A DNA stretch of 53,806 bases from Natrinema salsiterrestre (GCF_029502005.1 NZ_JAMQOT010000016.1:1-53806), one strand, 5' to 3'; counted from the stretch's first letter, positions 17,874-27,305 are shown. The notes: generated by a model not told the origin, from the sequence alone. Numbers and translations are program-made.

Positions 17874-18767
17874 TCACGAGAGTTCGTGTTCATGTTGGTA
17901 ACTAACGACTTCGACTGTCGAGTGTGTAATGTCATATTCAGCCTGTAATTTTTCGTGAATTTGGTTAATCAGTGCGTCACGCTCGTCAACTGTCTCCGCA
18001 GAGTCTGTCACGTAGACGGACGCAATCGCGATCTGACTTGAGAGGGCCCATACGTGAAAATCTTCGATATTCTCAACACCGTCGAGTTCCGCGATGCTTG
18101 CTCGGACTTCATCGGGATCGACAGGACTTTGCTGGAAAAATATCACACCGCTCTCACGGAGTAATATCATTGCCGACCAGACGATGAGAGCCGCGATTAG
18201 GACGGCTGTCAGCGGATCCACGATGAGTGCGTTCGTGAACATGATGACGAGCATCGAGACGATGACAGCAACTGACGCACCGGCATCGCCGAGAAGATGG
18301 TAGAACGCGCCGCGTTCATTGAGGCTCATCTCATCACCCTGGAGGATATACACAGACGCGAGATTGATGATAAGTCCGCCCGTGGCCAATATAATCGTCA
18401 TCTGTGCATTGATATCGACCGGCGAGAGATAGCGCTGATATGATTCATAAATGAGATAGAGGACCATCGGAACGAGGAGAACACCATTAAGGAACGCCGC
18501 GAACGGCTCGATGCGTTGTAACCCGTATGACCATCGACCACCTGGATCCGACCGACGAGCAATAACCGTCGCTCCGAGGGCAATCACGTACGCTATAGCG
18601 TCGAATAACATATGAAATGCGTCGCTGATGAGCGCAACAGAACCAAAGAGCAGACCTCCGGTTAGTTCGATGACAAATCCCGCTAGGTTGATGGCAGCTA
18701 CTATTCCCAGTTTCCGAGTGCTCTGTTCCTCCTGTTCTGTCGGTGCGCCGCGTTCATGGGTTTCCAT
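17874..18767 (-). CDS. Cation diffusion facilitator (CDF) family exporter
   Basis: Proton- or potassium-coupled divalent metal exporter of CzcD/ZitB type, 297 aa from ATG 18767 (a TTG at 18779 is in frame). Six TM helices. Metal-site residues appear in TM2 (SDAFHMLFDAIAYV) and TM5 (LLGDAGASVAVIVSM), followed by the cytoplasmic ferredoxin-like domain (DPDEVRASIAELDGVENIED, FHVWAL). The tail SYQHEHELS is His-rich. Convergent with the P1B ATPase, 29 bases apart; together they look like a zinc/cadmium resistance pair. Confidence 0.9.
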   Translation of the reverse strand: METHERGAPTEQEEQSTRKLGIVAAINLAGFVIELTGGLLFGSVALISDAFHMLFDAIAYVIALGATVIARRSDPGGRWSYGLQRIEPFAAFLNGVLLVPMVLYLIYESYQRYLSPVDINAQMTIILATGGLIINLASVYILQGDEMSLNERGAFYHLLGDAGASVAVIVSMLVIMFTNALIVDPLTAVLIAALIVWSAMILLRESGVIFFQQSPVDPDEVRASIAELDGVENIEDFHVWALSSQIAIASVYVTDSAETVDERDALINQIHEKLQAEYDITHSTVEVVSYQHEHELS

Positions 18768-19022
18768 TGGATGAACCAAACGAATGTTAAATAAGTTTTA
18801 CAAGATAGCTTCCTGTGTATTTCAATAACTAGACCGCTTTGATGGATCAGGACATACTATACCGGATCGCTCAGATCCATGGCCATAGCTACCATGACAA
18901 GTTTTCTTGTGCCGATGGAAAGAGACGGTCCCTTGGCGTGCAAGTTTTTCTAGCAACGCGATCACTGCGAACAATTCCGGTCGTATTAGCCGGTATTCTA
19001 TACGAAATTTCGGGCGTCCACG

Positions 19023-19926
19023 TTATGTCGACCGATAGTAGAGAGCCGTCGATACAATGGCAACAAGTATGGGATATTTGATTGCACCACTGAGATTTGT
19101 CCACGCGAAACCGGATTCGAATCCGGCGTTGACGGCAAGGCGCATCGTCGCGTGGGAGGAGAGCAGGGTCGCCAGCGGGTTATGGACCAGGACGACGTCT
19201 AACAACGGTGCAAACAGGAGGATCAAACACCGGCGAGCCGATCGACCTGTGTTCCGACGGTGACACCGACTAGCCCATAGATGAGCGCCGTTAGCAGTCT
19301 AGCAACCGCCAGCCCGAGTATATTCGCAGGGGCGAACACAGGTAGTGCGACCACCATAGACACTCCGACCGTCGCACTCGCTGCGATCGCTACGAGCGTG
19401 CCCCGTGCCAGAAGCGACCAGTAGTGCAAGCAGGACTGGTATCCGGAATATTTACGCAACTCGGTCGCGATGGTGGTTCGGACGTGGTTCGTTCGCATTA
19501 GGTGCCACCCCCGTTCACGCTCTCGGTTCGTCAATAGACAGGGATTGCTACAGTCCCTGCCGCGAGAGTATAGCCGACCACTGGGAGGACGTGCCCGCTA
19601 CTGAGTCCACCGTCCACGACGGCCGTCTGGAGAAGTTGATATGGGTGATAGAGAGGAAACACCTCGCCTACGAATTGGTTCGTTGGGAGGAGACTCGTCG
19701 CGAGGATGACGACGATATCAACGAGGAAAACGAGCGCCAGCGATCCCTCGAGCTCACCCGATAGGACGACCCAATAAGGAGTCCGACGAACGCGTACAGA
19801 ACGCCGCTAATACCGAGGATTGCAAATGTGAGTATGAGGTCTAAAACGTTCTCGGTCCAGACGAGGGCGACGGTCACGACAGCTGCCACGACTATTTCGA
19901 GGCCGCCGATCAGATATATGGGTTCG
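19023..19926 (-). pseudogene. ABC-2-type permease, decayed
   Basis: Minus-strand pieces in different frames form one permease order. They are AAVVTVALVWTENVLDLILT and LYAFVGLLIGSSYRVSSRDR, then LGEVFPLYHPYQLLQTAVVD with GHVLPVVGYTLA, then RERERGWHLMRTNHVRTTIA and VGVSMVVALPVFAPANILGL, and last ILLFAPLLDVVLVHNPLATL with SGAIKYPILVAIVSTALYYR. Several frameshifts and stops separate them. The partner ATPase gene is not in the window. A dead ABC export or gliding-type permease is likely. Confidence 0.7.
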
Positions 19927-20149
19927 CCGAAGACAACCGGTTAAACAGAGAGAAAACCCCAGCACAGGATTAGAGCGCTAAGTGACACCTGCCGAGACCA
20001 AGATCCTCGGGACAAAGGTAATATCCTCAGGGGACATTTCGAATCTCAGGCTATCACCTCGTAGTGGACTACAACAGGGAACTTTTACCTCCATTCTGCA
20101 TCAGAGGACGACTGGTGACCAAGTATGAATACTGTTGGAACCTTTCGCT

Positions 20150-21979
20150 TCAGACGACAAGAAGCCACAGGATCACGGTTAGAACGAGCGTCAACAGCAA
20201 GACAGTCGTCCCAATACCTGTTCGGAGGTGGATTGTCGACGGCCGGCCACCATCGGTCGGCTGGTGATCGTCGACTTCAACCAGCCAGTCAGGGAGACGA
20301 CCCGCAGCCGCGTCGACGGCAAGGACAGGGTTGTTCCTAATCCAGTAACAGCGTTTAACCGCGCCGACGACGGCGTTATCGACCGCGGCATAGGTTTCGG
20401 TCATCGCGAGCATCGTCCACCGGCTACCGTAGTAAGTCGCGGGGAAGACGACCATCGCCGGATCGCCGAGGTTAAGTTTCGAAAGCGGTTTCCGGACGAT
20501 CACGAATACGACGGCCGCGATCGCAGTCAGAATGCCTGCGGTTTCGAGGTGACCTCGGCTGTAGGGGTGAAGTTCGCCGTGGCCGCCGGGATACTCGAAT
20601 TCAACGCCGTGGACCATTGGAGTAAGGTCAGCCAGGCCCTGCCACCAGACGCCGAAGAGGAGGCACGCACCGCCGAGTCCGAGCATTGCAACCGTCTGAC
20701 CGGGTTTCGCGTCTGCGACCTCAAGGTCACTCTCACCGTGGAAAAAAACGTAGTAGCCAAGCTTGAGGAACGAAAGTAGCGTTCCTATTGCACCAAGGTA
20801 TAGCAGCCAGTACAGCGCCTGGTACTCGGGCTGGCCGTAGTAGTGGGGGTCGGCCGCGTTGAAGAGCATCCCCTTGCTGATGAAGCCGTTAAACCCTGGA
20901 ATTGCGGTGATCGAGAACGCGCCGAGGCCGAACCCGATTGCGGTCAAGGGCATCTCACGCCAGAGACCACCGAGTTCATAGAGGTCCTCCTCACCGGTCC
21001 GGTAGATGACGACGCCGACGGCCATGAATAGAAGGCTTTTGAAGAAAACGTTGTTGAACAGATGAGCCATCGCACCGGCGACAGCGATCGGAGACCCAAT
21101 TCCGATGCCAGCAACGATATACCCTAATTGGGCCTGGATGTGGTAGGAGAGTAGCGCCCGCATGTCGTGTTGTAGTAGGGCAAAGGTTGCACCGTAGACG
21201 GCCATCAGGCCTCCCATGTACGCAATATAGATTGACAGATCGCTCTGACCCTCCACGGGGAACGCCCGATAAAGCACGAACGCGCTCGTCTTCGTCGTAT
21301 ACACCGAAAGGAACACTGAAGCCGCGAAGTGGGGTCGCGGGTAGGTGTCTGGCAGCCAGACATGAACACCGATGAAAGCGACGTTGATGCCCATTCCTAG
21401 CACTGCGAGCAATGCTGGAATCCCGTCGGCGATGCCGGCAGCGTCGTAGATAAACGTGCCAGACTTGACGTAGTGGACTGCGACCGCCATCATCAGGAGT
21501 ACCCCAGCGGTGCCGTGGAAAAGCGCGTACCGGAAACCAGCTCGGACCGCTTCACCCCCATACTGCCAGACCACCAGCGTGCTGGTCACCGCCATCAGCT
21601 CCCACATAAACAAGAGCATGAGCCAGTCGCCAGCGAACGCCGCCCCGATTGACGAGGAGACATAGACGAGTGCGAAAGCAGTCAGCGTCTTACTGGCTTC
21701 ACTTGAGTAAGCATAGATGACGCTACAGATACCCAGAAACCCGAGTCCGAGACCGATCATCCGAGAGAATTCGTCGACGTAGAATGGGACGACCTCGAAC
21801 CCGAGGAAGGTCCCGGTTAGGTGCTGGCCCTCTGGGGCGACGATCGAGATCACCAGTACCGCCGCAAGGCTGAGTGTACCGACGGTGAAGCCGGCAATTC
21901 GCGGTAAGACAAGTACGAGCAGCGCCGCTATAAACACTAACAGTGGCGGGTAGGTCATTGTCAGAATGTCGACTTCCAT
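20150..21979 (-). CDS. Proton-conducting membrane subunit, Mrp antiporter D / NuoM-like
   Basis: 609 aa, about 14-16 TM helices, family of MrpD/NuoM/HyfB proton or sodium translocators. Conserved features: Glu in LMLLFMWELMAVTSTLVVWQ, GVHVWLPDTYPRPHFAASVF, and AMAHLFNNVFFKSLLFMAVG with the Lys of the proton path. The start at 21979 has GAGGTG eight bases upstream, and TAATG links it to a short upstream frame ending MTEVND. That suggests it was cut out of an operon whose other subunits are not here. The C-terminal ~100 residues add a soluble segment and a last TM. Whether it works alone is unknown. Confidence 0.85.
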   Translation of the reverse strand: MEVDILTMTYPPLLVFIAALLVLVLPRIAGFTVGTLSLAAVLVISIVAPEGQHLTGTFLGFEVVPFYVDEFSRMIGLGLGFLGICSVIYAYSSEASKTLTAFALVYVSSSIGAAFAGDWLMLLFMWELMAVTSTLVVWQYGGEAVRAGFRYALFHGTAGVLLMMAVAVHYVKSGTFIYDAAGIADGIPALLAVLGMGINVAFIGVHVWLPDTYPRPHFAASVFLSVYTTKTSAFVLYRAFPVEGQSDLSIYIAYMGGLMAVYGATFALLQHDMRALLSYHIQAQLGYIVAGIGIGSPIAVAGAMAHLFNNVFFKSLLFMAVGVVIYRTGEEDLYELGGLWREMPLTAIGFGLGAFSITAIPGFNGFISKGMLFNAADPHYYGQPEYQALYWLLYLGAIGTLLSFLKLGYYVFFHGESDLEVADAKPGQTVAMLGLGGACLLFGVWWQGLADLTPMVHGVEFEYPGGHGELHPYSRGHLETAGILTAIAAVVFVIVRKPLSKLNLGDPAMVVFPATYYGSRWTMLAMTETYAAVDNAVVGAVKRCYWIRNNPVLAVDAAAGRLPDWLVEVDDHQPTDGGRPSTIHLRTGIGTTVLLLTLVLTVILWLLVV

Positions 21980-22193
21980 TAGTCATTCACCTCTGTCATG
22001 AATGCCATACCAAAACTATCAACTAGTCACTCGAATAGTATCTTGAAGACTCCATCGATATCCACATAATGTATACCGCTTGTTAACATATTAGACCGGC
22101 GAGCGCTAAACAGGGAGTTATTTCCACCTGCTAGGACCGATTCCGTATTGTCTCTCCTCTCATTCTACAAAAATTAAAATGATTATATTTCCT

Positions 22194-22352
22194 TTAGATT
22201 TTTGAAGAGATAATGTCTGTGATTTTCGATAAAAGTTCGAGAGGGGACTGCCCTATGGAGTTCCTATCATGTGATAATGTTTCATCCCCTTCACTAGGGG
22301 TGTCTTTCTCAGTGATATCTTCACTTGGGGGATCCTGGCAATAGAGACACAT
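22194..22352 (-). CDS. Small CxxC-containing acidic protein, 52 aa
   Basis: Minus-strand ATG 22352 to TAA 22194 encodes MCLYCQDPPSEDITEKDTPS and onward, ending LELLSKITDIISSKI. The N-terminal C-L-Y-C could bind zinc. The charge profile is haloarchaeal, and TTTAATATT (22370-22378) on the same strand sits close upstream as a TATA box for a near-leaderless message. It is the only coding signal in the 538-base gap 21980-22517. No family recognised. Confidence 0.45.
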   Translation of the reverse strand: MCLYCQDPPSEDITEKDTPSEGDETLSHDRNSIGQSPLELLSKITDIISSKI

Positions 22353-22483
22353 TGTATGGTCTCCCGTTCAATATTAAACCATATAGATCCACCGAGTTAG
22401 ATTAGAATCGCTGTCATTATCTGGGAAAATGAGCCGATGAGGATCATAGACGCACTCAGAGTCACTTAACAAATCGAATCCTG

Positions 22484-22489
22484 TTTATG
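22484..22489 (+). promoter_or_regulatory. TATA box of the CPBP protease gene
   Basis: TTTATG lies 31 bases before ATG 22518, giving a leader of only a few bases. Confidence 0.45.
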
Positions 22490-22517
22490 ATGCCAGCTTG
22501 GATCTAGACACAGTAAG

Positions 22518-23231
22518 ATGAGTAGTTCACGCCTCCAATCAGCTTCCGCAGCTATCGGTCTTACCTATGGATCGTATCTCGTCGGAAACATAGTTATTCT
22601 TCTTGTGGTGCTTGTTTTGGGGGGAATTGGTATAAACCTCATGACCCGACCGTCACTTCGCCTATTACTCAGTACTGTTCTGCTTCAGGGAGTGACCTAT
22701 GGCGGTATCGTAATTATCTATCTCAAAGTTCGTAGCCTCAGCCCCGAATTCATCCCATTCTCTCTCCCGGATAAACACGATCTTATCGTCATTATTGTCG
22801 GGATCGTAGCTCTTCTCGGACTTCTCTTTGCGATGTCATCGGTCATCTCGTATCTCGGAATCGAGTCGGCTGAAAATCAGGCTGTCGAGATCGGGGAGCA
22901 AAATCCAGCTACCCTCCTTCTTCTCATTCTCCTCTCGTTTCTCTTGGTGGGGCCTGGTGAAGAGTTGCTATTTAGAGGGCTCGTTCAAGGTGCACTCAGA
23001 GAATCATTTGGCCCCACTCGAGCAATTGTCTTAGCCAGTGCACTCTTCGCCTCAATTCATCTTTTCTCCCTCTCCGGGGATGGCAAATTCGTGTACATAG
23101 GTATTGCGTTTGTTCTCGCCCTTGTACTTGGAGCAACGTACGAACACACAGATAATATTATCGTACCATCACTTATTCACGGTGTGTACAACGCCATTCA
23201 GTTCGCCCTTGCATATTTAGCTGTAACTTGA
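22518..23231 (+). CDS. CPBP family intramembrane metalloprotease
   Basis: 237 aa, about seven TM helices. The ABI/CPBP motifs are all present: motif 1 GEELLFRGLVQGALRE (EExxxR), motif 2 ASALFASIHLFSL (FxxxH), and motif 3 PSLIHGVYNAIQFAL (HxxxN). The family processes or regulates membrane proteins; in bacteria and archaea it often handles prenylated proteins or bacteriocins. No obvious substrate neighbours, apart from a small membrane protein downstream. Confidence 0.85.
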   Translation: MSSSRLQSASAAIGLTYGSYLVGNIVILLVVLVLGGIGINLMTRPSLRLLLSTVLLQGVTYGGIVIIYLKVRSLSPEFIPFSLPDKHDLIVIIVGIVALLGLLFAMSSVISYLGIESAENQAVEIGEQNPATLLLLILLSFLLVGPGEELLFRGLVQGALRESFGPTRAIVLASALFASIHLFSLSGDGKFVYIGIAFVLALVLGATYEHTDNIIVPSLIHGVYNAIQFALAYLAVT

Positions 23232-23354
23232 GATATTTAATCCACAAGATGGCTGCTTACAGTTTATAAGTTCATGTTCACCCGTAGTCATTTTCAATTA
23301 TTATATGTGTGGCGAACTCAATAGTGATTGTACCATCTCTCAAGATTCGGTTGA

Positions 23355-23360
23355 CTTATA
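23355..23360 (+). promoter_or_regulatory. TATA box of the 67-aa membrane protein
   Basis: CTTATA centred about 27 bases before ATG 23385, the spacing expected for a leaderless haloarchaeal mRNA. Confidence 0.5.
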
Positions 23361-23384
23361 CTGTTCGACAAAGATCCTTAATAT

Positions 23385-23588
23385 ATGAATAAGACACTTG
23401 GTGATGCCATGGTTGTAGTAATGTTGCTCCTTGGCTTTCTGATGGTGACAATGTATATTACACTTTCAGATCCTGCCGGATCTCCAATGTTTAATTTGAT
23501 CGTTAAGGGGACTGCAGGGGTCTCCCTACTCTTCACGATCACTCTCATTGGGATGGTAATAAAAGACACTGGTCCTAGTAATTACTAA
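23385..23588 (+). CDS. Small two-TM membrane protein, 67 aa
   Basis: MNKTLGDAMVVVMLLLGFLM then a short loop with DPAGSPMFN and a second helix (GTAGVSLLFTITLIGMVI). The ideal promoter spacing supports expression. No family recognised. The 240 bases after it hold nothing I can support. Confidence 0.55.
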   Translation: MNKTLGDAMVVVMLLLGFLMVTMYITLSDPAGSPMFNLIVKGTAGVSLLFTITLIGMVIKDTGPSNY

Positions 23589-23828
23589 TTCCTTGACGTT
23601 CCGTGTTGATTTGGGTTAGTAGCGTAGAAAGAGATGGTATCCACAGGAAATGATTGACGCAGCAAAGACAGAATGACCTCTTACCAGGCTGGCCCTCGAA
23701 AAGAGTGTTACCGCGCGGTGAAACTATGCGGACTAAAGTTTTAACATGCCTACTTGCTGCTATTTGATAGCACCTTCATAAGAAACCGAGATCTCAATTA
23801 ACCGGTTTTGTGAAGTGTTGAGTATTGG

Positions 23829-25169
23829 TCAGTGGCCTGCACGGCGCATTTTCCAGAGGTCGTCATAATTGATGACTTCAACATTGTCGGTATCATTAAT
23901 ATGCTGAAGTAGTTTCTCATACTCGTTTTCATCAATTGTATTATTAATCTCGAATTCGTGAAAGTTCAAGATTGTACACTGGCGGTGTTCGGCAGCAAGG
24001 TCGATACATCGGGTTGCGATATCGAGATTACTGCCGATTGTTCGCGGCAACGCAAGCGGATCAAATCCGTGGACACCAGTGAGGTTGACGTTACCAGACT
24101 GGTTGAACCCGCCCGCATAATAGTAGTTCGACGCGATATCATGGACAGTCTTGTCGAAGCTGTTGTGGGGATAGACAAGGAAATGACCGCCCTCCAGTTC
24201 ATTTTGAACAGCCCAGTTCTTATCTCGCCGTAGCGCATTCTCAAGGTCGTTCTCCTCCATCTCCGCGAGCCGCGTATGAGTCCCGTGAGCGACGATCTGA
24301 TCGCCAGCCTCTTGGCGCTCCTTGAGTTGTGCGACTGTCATGACTCCCTCACGCTGGTTACGCGTCCATTGTCGGACGGCCGCTTGAACGGCATTTACAT
24401 CGTACTCATCGTGCAGCGGACTTGCTCGCTCATAGAAGTCAGGAGTGCCGTCGTCCCAGCTGAGAATGACGTATCCATTGTCGGGTTTCTTGTGAGTACG
24501 TAGATCGTCAACCCATACCTCTGCATCACCAGTATTGTAAATAATAATCTGGATCTCCTCGACAACTTCCCGTTCAAGAGGCATCGAACTTTGCTCGAAG
24601 ACACCAGGACAGGTCCGGAACCAGTCGACATCGGATTCCCCGTAAGTAACAGATCGAAGTTGATGGTGAGCGTAGCCGCCGTAGATATCAACGAGTCGGA
24701 TATCGATGGCGATATTCGACGGCGTTGAGGTACGCACGGCCATCGAGACATCGAGGTCGCTCATATCAGTCTTCTCAATCTGGCGTGAGAGGATAATATT
24801 CTGGTTATTCTTGGCGGAGAGTCGGATGCTTTGAGAGCCGTCAAAGGTGATGTTCTGATCGGCTTCACCGGATCCCCGACTGACCTCCCATGGCTCGAGG
24901 TTCTCGAAGTCATCGAGTTGCTTGCCGGGTTGTTTGAACTTTTCGCGGCTGTTGTACTCCGTCTCGACCGTGAGTTCTGGCGATTCGATCTCGTCTATGT
25001 CGTTACTGGAATCAGATTCATTTCCGTTCGGCGAACTGTCGCCACCGTTGCCGTCGTTGACATTCGGAATTGCAGAGTTCACCCGGTCCATACAGCCAGC
25101 CATCGCGGCAAATGCAGTTACGCTAGATGCTGCAAGAAACTGGCGACGAGTATTCTGTTGGTTCGTCAT
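23829..25169 (-). CDS. Tat lipoprotein, polysaccharide deacetylase (NodB-like) family
   Basis: 446 aa from ATG 25169. Tat signal (NQQNTRRQFLAASS) and lipobox MAGC, then an Asn/Ser/Asp linker. A β-rich carbohydrate-binding-like domain (about 80-235) includes NITFDGSQSIRLSAKNNQN and AEVWVDDLRTH. The NodB-like domain starts GYVILSWDDGTPDFYERASP (motif 1 Asp pair) and later has QIVAHGTHTRLAEM with the His motif and CTILNFHEFEI. Family members remove acyl groups from surface glycans; acting on a cell-surface polysaccharide is inferred. It is isolated in a gene-poor area. Confidence 0.8.
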   Translation of the reverse strand: MTNQQNTRRQFLAASSVTAFAAMAGCMDRVNSAIPNVNDGNGGDSSPNGNESDSSNDIDEIESPELTVETEYNSREKFKQPGKQLDDFENLEPWEVSRGSGEADQNITFDGSQSIRLSAKNNQNIILSRQIEKTDMSDLDVSMAVRTSTPSNIAIDIRLVDIYGGYAHHQLRSVTYGESDVDWFRTCPGVFEQSSMPLEREVVEEIQIIIYNTGDAEVWVDDLRTHKKPDNGYVILSWDDGTPDFYERASPLHDEYDVNAVQAAVRQWTRNQREGVMTVAQLKERQEAGDQIVAHGTHTRLAEMEENDLENALRRDKNWAVQNELEGGHFLVYPHNSFDKTVHDIASNYYYAGGFNQSGNVNLTGVHGFDPLALPRTIGSNLDIATRCIDLAAEHRQCTILNFHEFEINNTIDENEYEKLLQHINDTDNVEVINYDDLWKMRRAGH

Positions 25170-25528
25170 CGGTGATACCCATTTTATAGACTAAGGATTG
25201 TGAATATACGTGTGTTAAATGGAATGTGCCGTATAAGCTTAAGGATGCATATATAGCCTATACCGCTGCAGATCCGAATATTACCACCTCTATAAACATT
25301 CTCAGGTTGAGCATTTTAGGACTTGTTTCCGAAGGGCTCTCAACACCTACTAGTAAAATATAGGACCTGAAAATATGGTAATAATATGTATAATATTTAA
25401 TAAAAAGTGGTTCTTTAAGTATTGATTGCTGGCGTATTTTTTGAGCCTTATAAGAGGTGGAGCCCTTCTCGGGTTCGATTCGGGAAGCAGTACTCGAAAA
25501 TGACTATGAGCAGCGCTACCCTGGAATC
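25170..25528. other. AT-rich intergenic stretch
   Basis: No gene is supported. It is clearly more AT-rich than its surroundings (25370-25440 especially), as is common upstream of mobile or decayed segments. Immediately after it lies the decayed ArdC-like gene. Confidence 0.35.
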
Positions 25529-25810
25529 TTCGATGATTCAGAGACCCAGTACAACAAGATGTATAACATGATCGAAAACGGATTGACGACCTTGTTGACG
25601 AGGTCGATAAAGCGGTCTTGAGTGGCCAATTCAATGAGTGCTCGAGGTCCAAAGCCACTTCCATAACTACCCCGCATCGAAATACACTCTTCCTCAAACT
25701 CTAGTATCCCGAGGCGACAAAGGTTACCGGCTACAACACGTGACGAAACGACTTCGACCGATAGGATGAGACAATCACTATCAACGCCGAAGAAATAACG
25801 ACCAAGAATA
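25529..25810 (+). pseudogene. ArdC-like gene, decayed N-terminal fragment
   Basis: Frames here align with the start of the intact gene at 52402. FDDSETQYNKMYNMIEN matches FDDSDTRRDEMHSTMET, IDDLVDEVDKAVLSGQFNE matches VDDLVDEVDDAVSSKQFQE, and LEVQSHFHNYPASKY matches LDVQSHFHDYSYRNK. Then GYNT, a TGA where Trp is expected, and RNDFDR match GYRTWQNEFDR. At least two frameshifts and two stops are present, and the protease half is gone. It records an older copy of the same anti-restriction-like module. Confidence 0.7.
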
Positions 25811-26007
25811 GTCGGATATAGAGTCCGCCGCCACTATCTCGCCAGAGCCACAAAATGACAAGTATATTTATTTGTTCGTATTATGTGAGCACGTCTACTG
25901 ATTAGATGATCCGATCCTGAAAATACTGCAAATAAACACTTCTGTGACACCGCGCTTTCGTGAAGTGAACCAACGACCATTTGATCCGTTGGTTCTACAG
26001 GTGAGAT

Positions 26008-26736
26008 ATGGATCGACGGACATATCTCGGCACAGCCGGAATCACGGGACTCACTAGTATTGCTGGTTGCCTTGGAGGAACGTTTGGCAGCGATAAGGGG
26101 AACGGAAACGGAAGCGAAAACGGAAGCGAAGGCAGAGGAAACTCCAATACCGTCCTTAAGCCGCCAGAGAGGAACCTGAGCGAGGCATCACACCCGAGTT
26201 ACGGCGACGAATTGCCCGCGCTCAGTCTTCCTGATCCCTTGGCCGGCGAAACGATCTCGACCGAGCAGTTTGAGGGTGAACGGGCCGTGTTGATGACGTT
26301 CGTCTATACAAACTGCCCTGACGGGGTGTGTCCGGCGCTGACACTACGATTGCGCCGTACTCAAGAAGTCGCTGCCGAAGAGGGCTTCAGCGACGATATC
26401 GCACTCCTCGAGATGACATTTGACCCTGAGCGCGACACCGAATCAAAACTGCGGACGTTTGCCAATGAGCAGGGTGTCGACGCCGAGGCCGAAAACTGGC
26501 ACTTCCTCAGACCGGAGACCTACGACAGTGCAAAGGAGATTATGACCGAGGATATTGGCCTTCCCTTCAAGAAGACTGATGCCGAAGAGTACGAGGACCT
26601 TGAGTACATCTTCCCCCACTTCGCCCTGATCTTGCTAGCCAATGAGCGTGGAATCGTCGAACGAGCGTATCCGAAGGGCAGCTCCATCGACCCGTCGACG
26701 GTCGTTGGTGATGTCGAAACAGTGGTGTCAGAGTAG
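26008..26736 (+). CDS. SCO1/SenC-family copper chaperone, Tat lipoprotein
   Basis: Delivers copper to or reduces thiols of the CuA site of cytochrome oxidase, or acts as a thiol reductase; 242 aa. Signal with DRRTYLG and lipobox IAGC, Asn/Gly linker, thioredoxin-like domain. The metal motif reads TNCPDGVCPALTLRLRR, that is C-x4-C rather than the usual C-x3-C, and the partner His is in EYIFPHFALILLANE. First gene of a three-gene operon, directly abutting the TlpA-like gene. Activity is likely but the motif spacing deserves a check. Confidence 0.85.
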   Translation: MDRRTYLGTAGITGLTSIAGCLGGTFGSDKGNGNGSENGSEGRGNSNTVLKPPERNLSEASHPSYGDELPALSLPDPLAGETISTEQFEGERAVLMTFVYTNCPDGVCPALTLRLRRTQEVAAEEGFSDDIALLEMTFDPERDTESKLRTFANEQGVDAEAENWHFLRPETYDSAKEIMTEDIGLPFKKTDAEEYEDLEYIFPHFALILLANERGIVERAYPKGSSIDPSTVVGDVETVVSE

Positions 26737-27303
26737 ATGCGCCGGCGTGACGTCCTCGCTGGGATCGGCAGTCTGGGCGTCATCGGCGGTGCGGGAGCGG
26801 TGGCAATCTACGGCCTGCCATCGGTCAACGACGAATCCGACGATGAACGCGAGCCGGTCGACCCCCTTACAGTCGAGACAATCGAGGCACCTGGTAGCGA
26901 GGCCGGCAAGGTTCGTGTGCCGGCAACCAACCAACCGACGTTCGTCGACTTCTTCGCGACATGGTGTGACCCTTGTTCGGAGCAGATGCCCGCACTTATC
27001 GAGGCCCACGATCGGCTTGATAACGATGTGCTGTTCATGTCAGTTACAAACGAGGCGGTCGGGCGCTCAGTGGCGAAAGCGGAGATCGTCGACTGGTGGA
27101 AAAACCATAACGGAAACTGGACGCTCGGGATCGATCCGACCGCAGAATTGAGCGCCCAGTACTCCATCACCGGAATTCCCTATGCCGTCGCAATTGACGC
27201 CTCTGGGCGCGTACAGTGGTCGGCAAGTGGGAGAAAATCAACAAACGAGTTCGTTGACGGCATTGAACGAGCACTCGAGAGCGACGGTGCCGAGGGAGAA
27301 TAA
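26737..27303 (+). CDS. TlpA/ResA-like extracytoplasmic thioredoxin
   Basis: 188 aa. N-terminal twin-Arg start (MRRRDVLAGIGSLGVIGGAG) works as signal or anchor. The thioredoxin fold carries the active site FFATWCDPCSEQMPAL and the cis-Pro segment YSITGIPYAVAIDASG. It begins right after the Sco stop and ends two bases before ccdA. Expected role: reduce Sco or CuA/apocytochrome cysteines with electrons from CcdA. Confidence 0.88.
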   Translation: MRRRDVLAGIGSLGVIGGAGAVAIYGLPSVNDESDDEREPVDPLTVETIEAPGSEAGKVRVPATNQPTFVDFFATWCDPCSEQMPALIEAHDRLDNDVLFMSVTNEAVGRSVAKAEIVDWWKNHNGNWTLGIDPTAELSAQYSITGIPYAVAIDASGRVQWSASGRKSTNEFVDGIERALESDGAEGE

Positions 27304-27305
27304 CG

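Noticed and set aside
18839-19081. 80-codon plus frame before the ABC permease relic
   Set aside because: Overlaps the decayed permease on the other strand and shows no coding character.
20228-20779. 183-codon plus-strand frame inside the Mrp-like gene
   Set aside because: It lies entirely opposite a gene with clear TM and family motifs and has no promoter or family features.
24831-25175. 114-codon plus frame opposite the deacetylase lipoprotein
   Set aside because: The minus strand has a Tat signal, lipobox and NodB motifs; this is a shadow.
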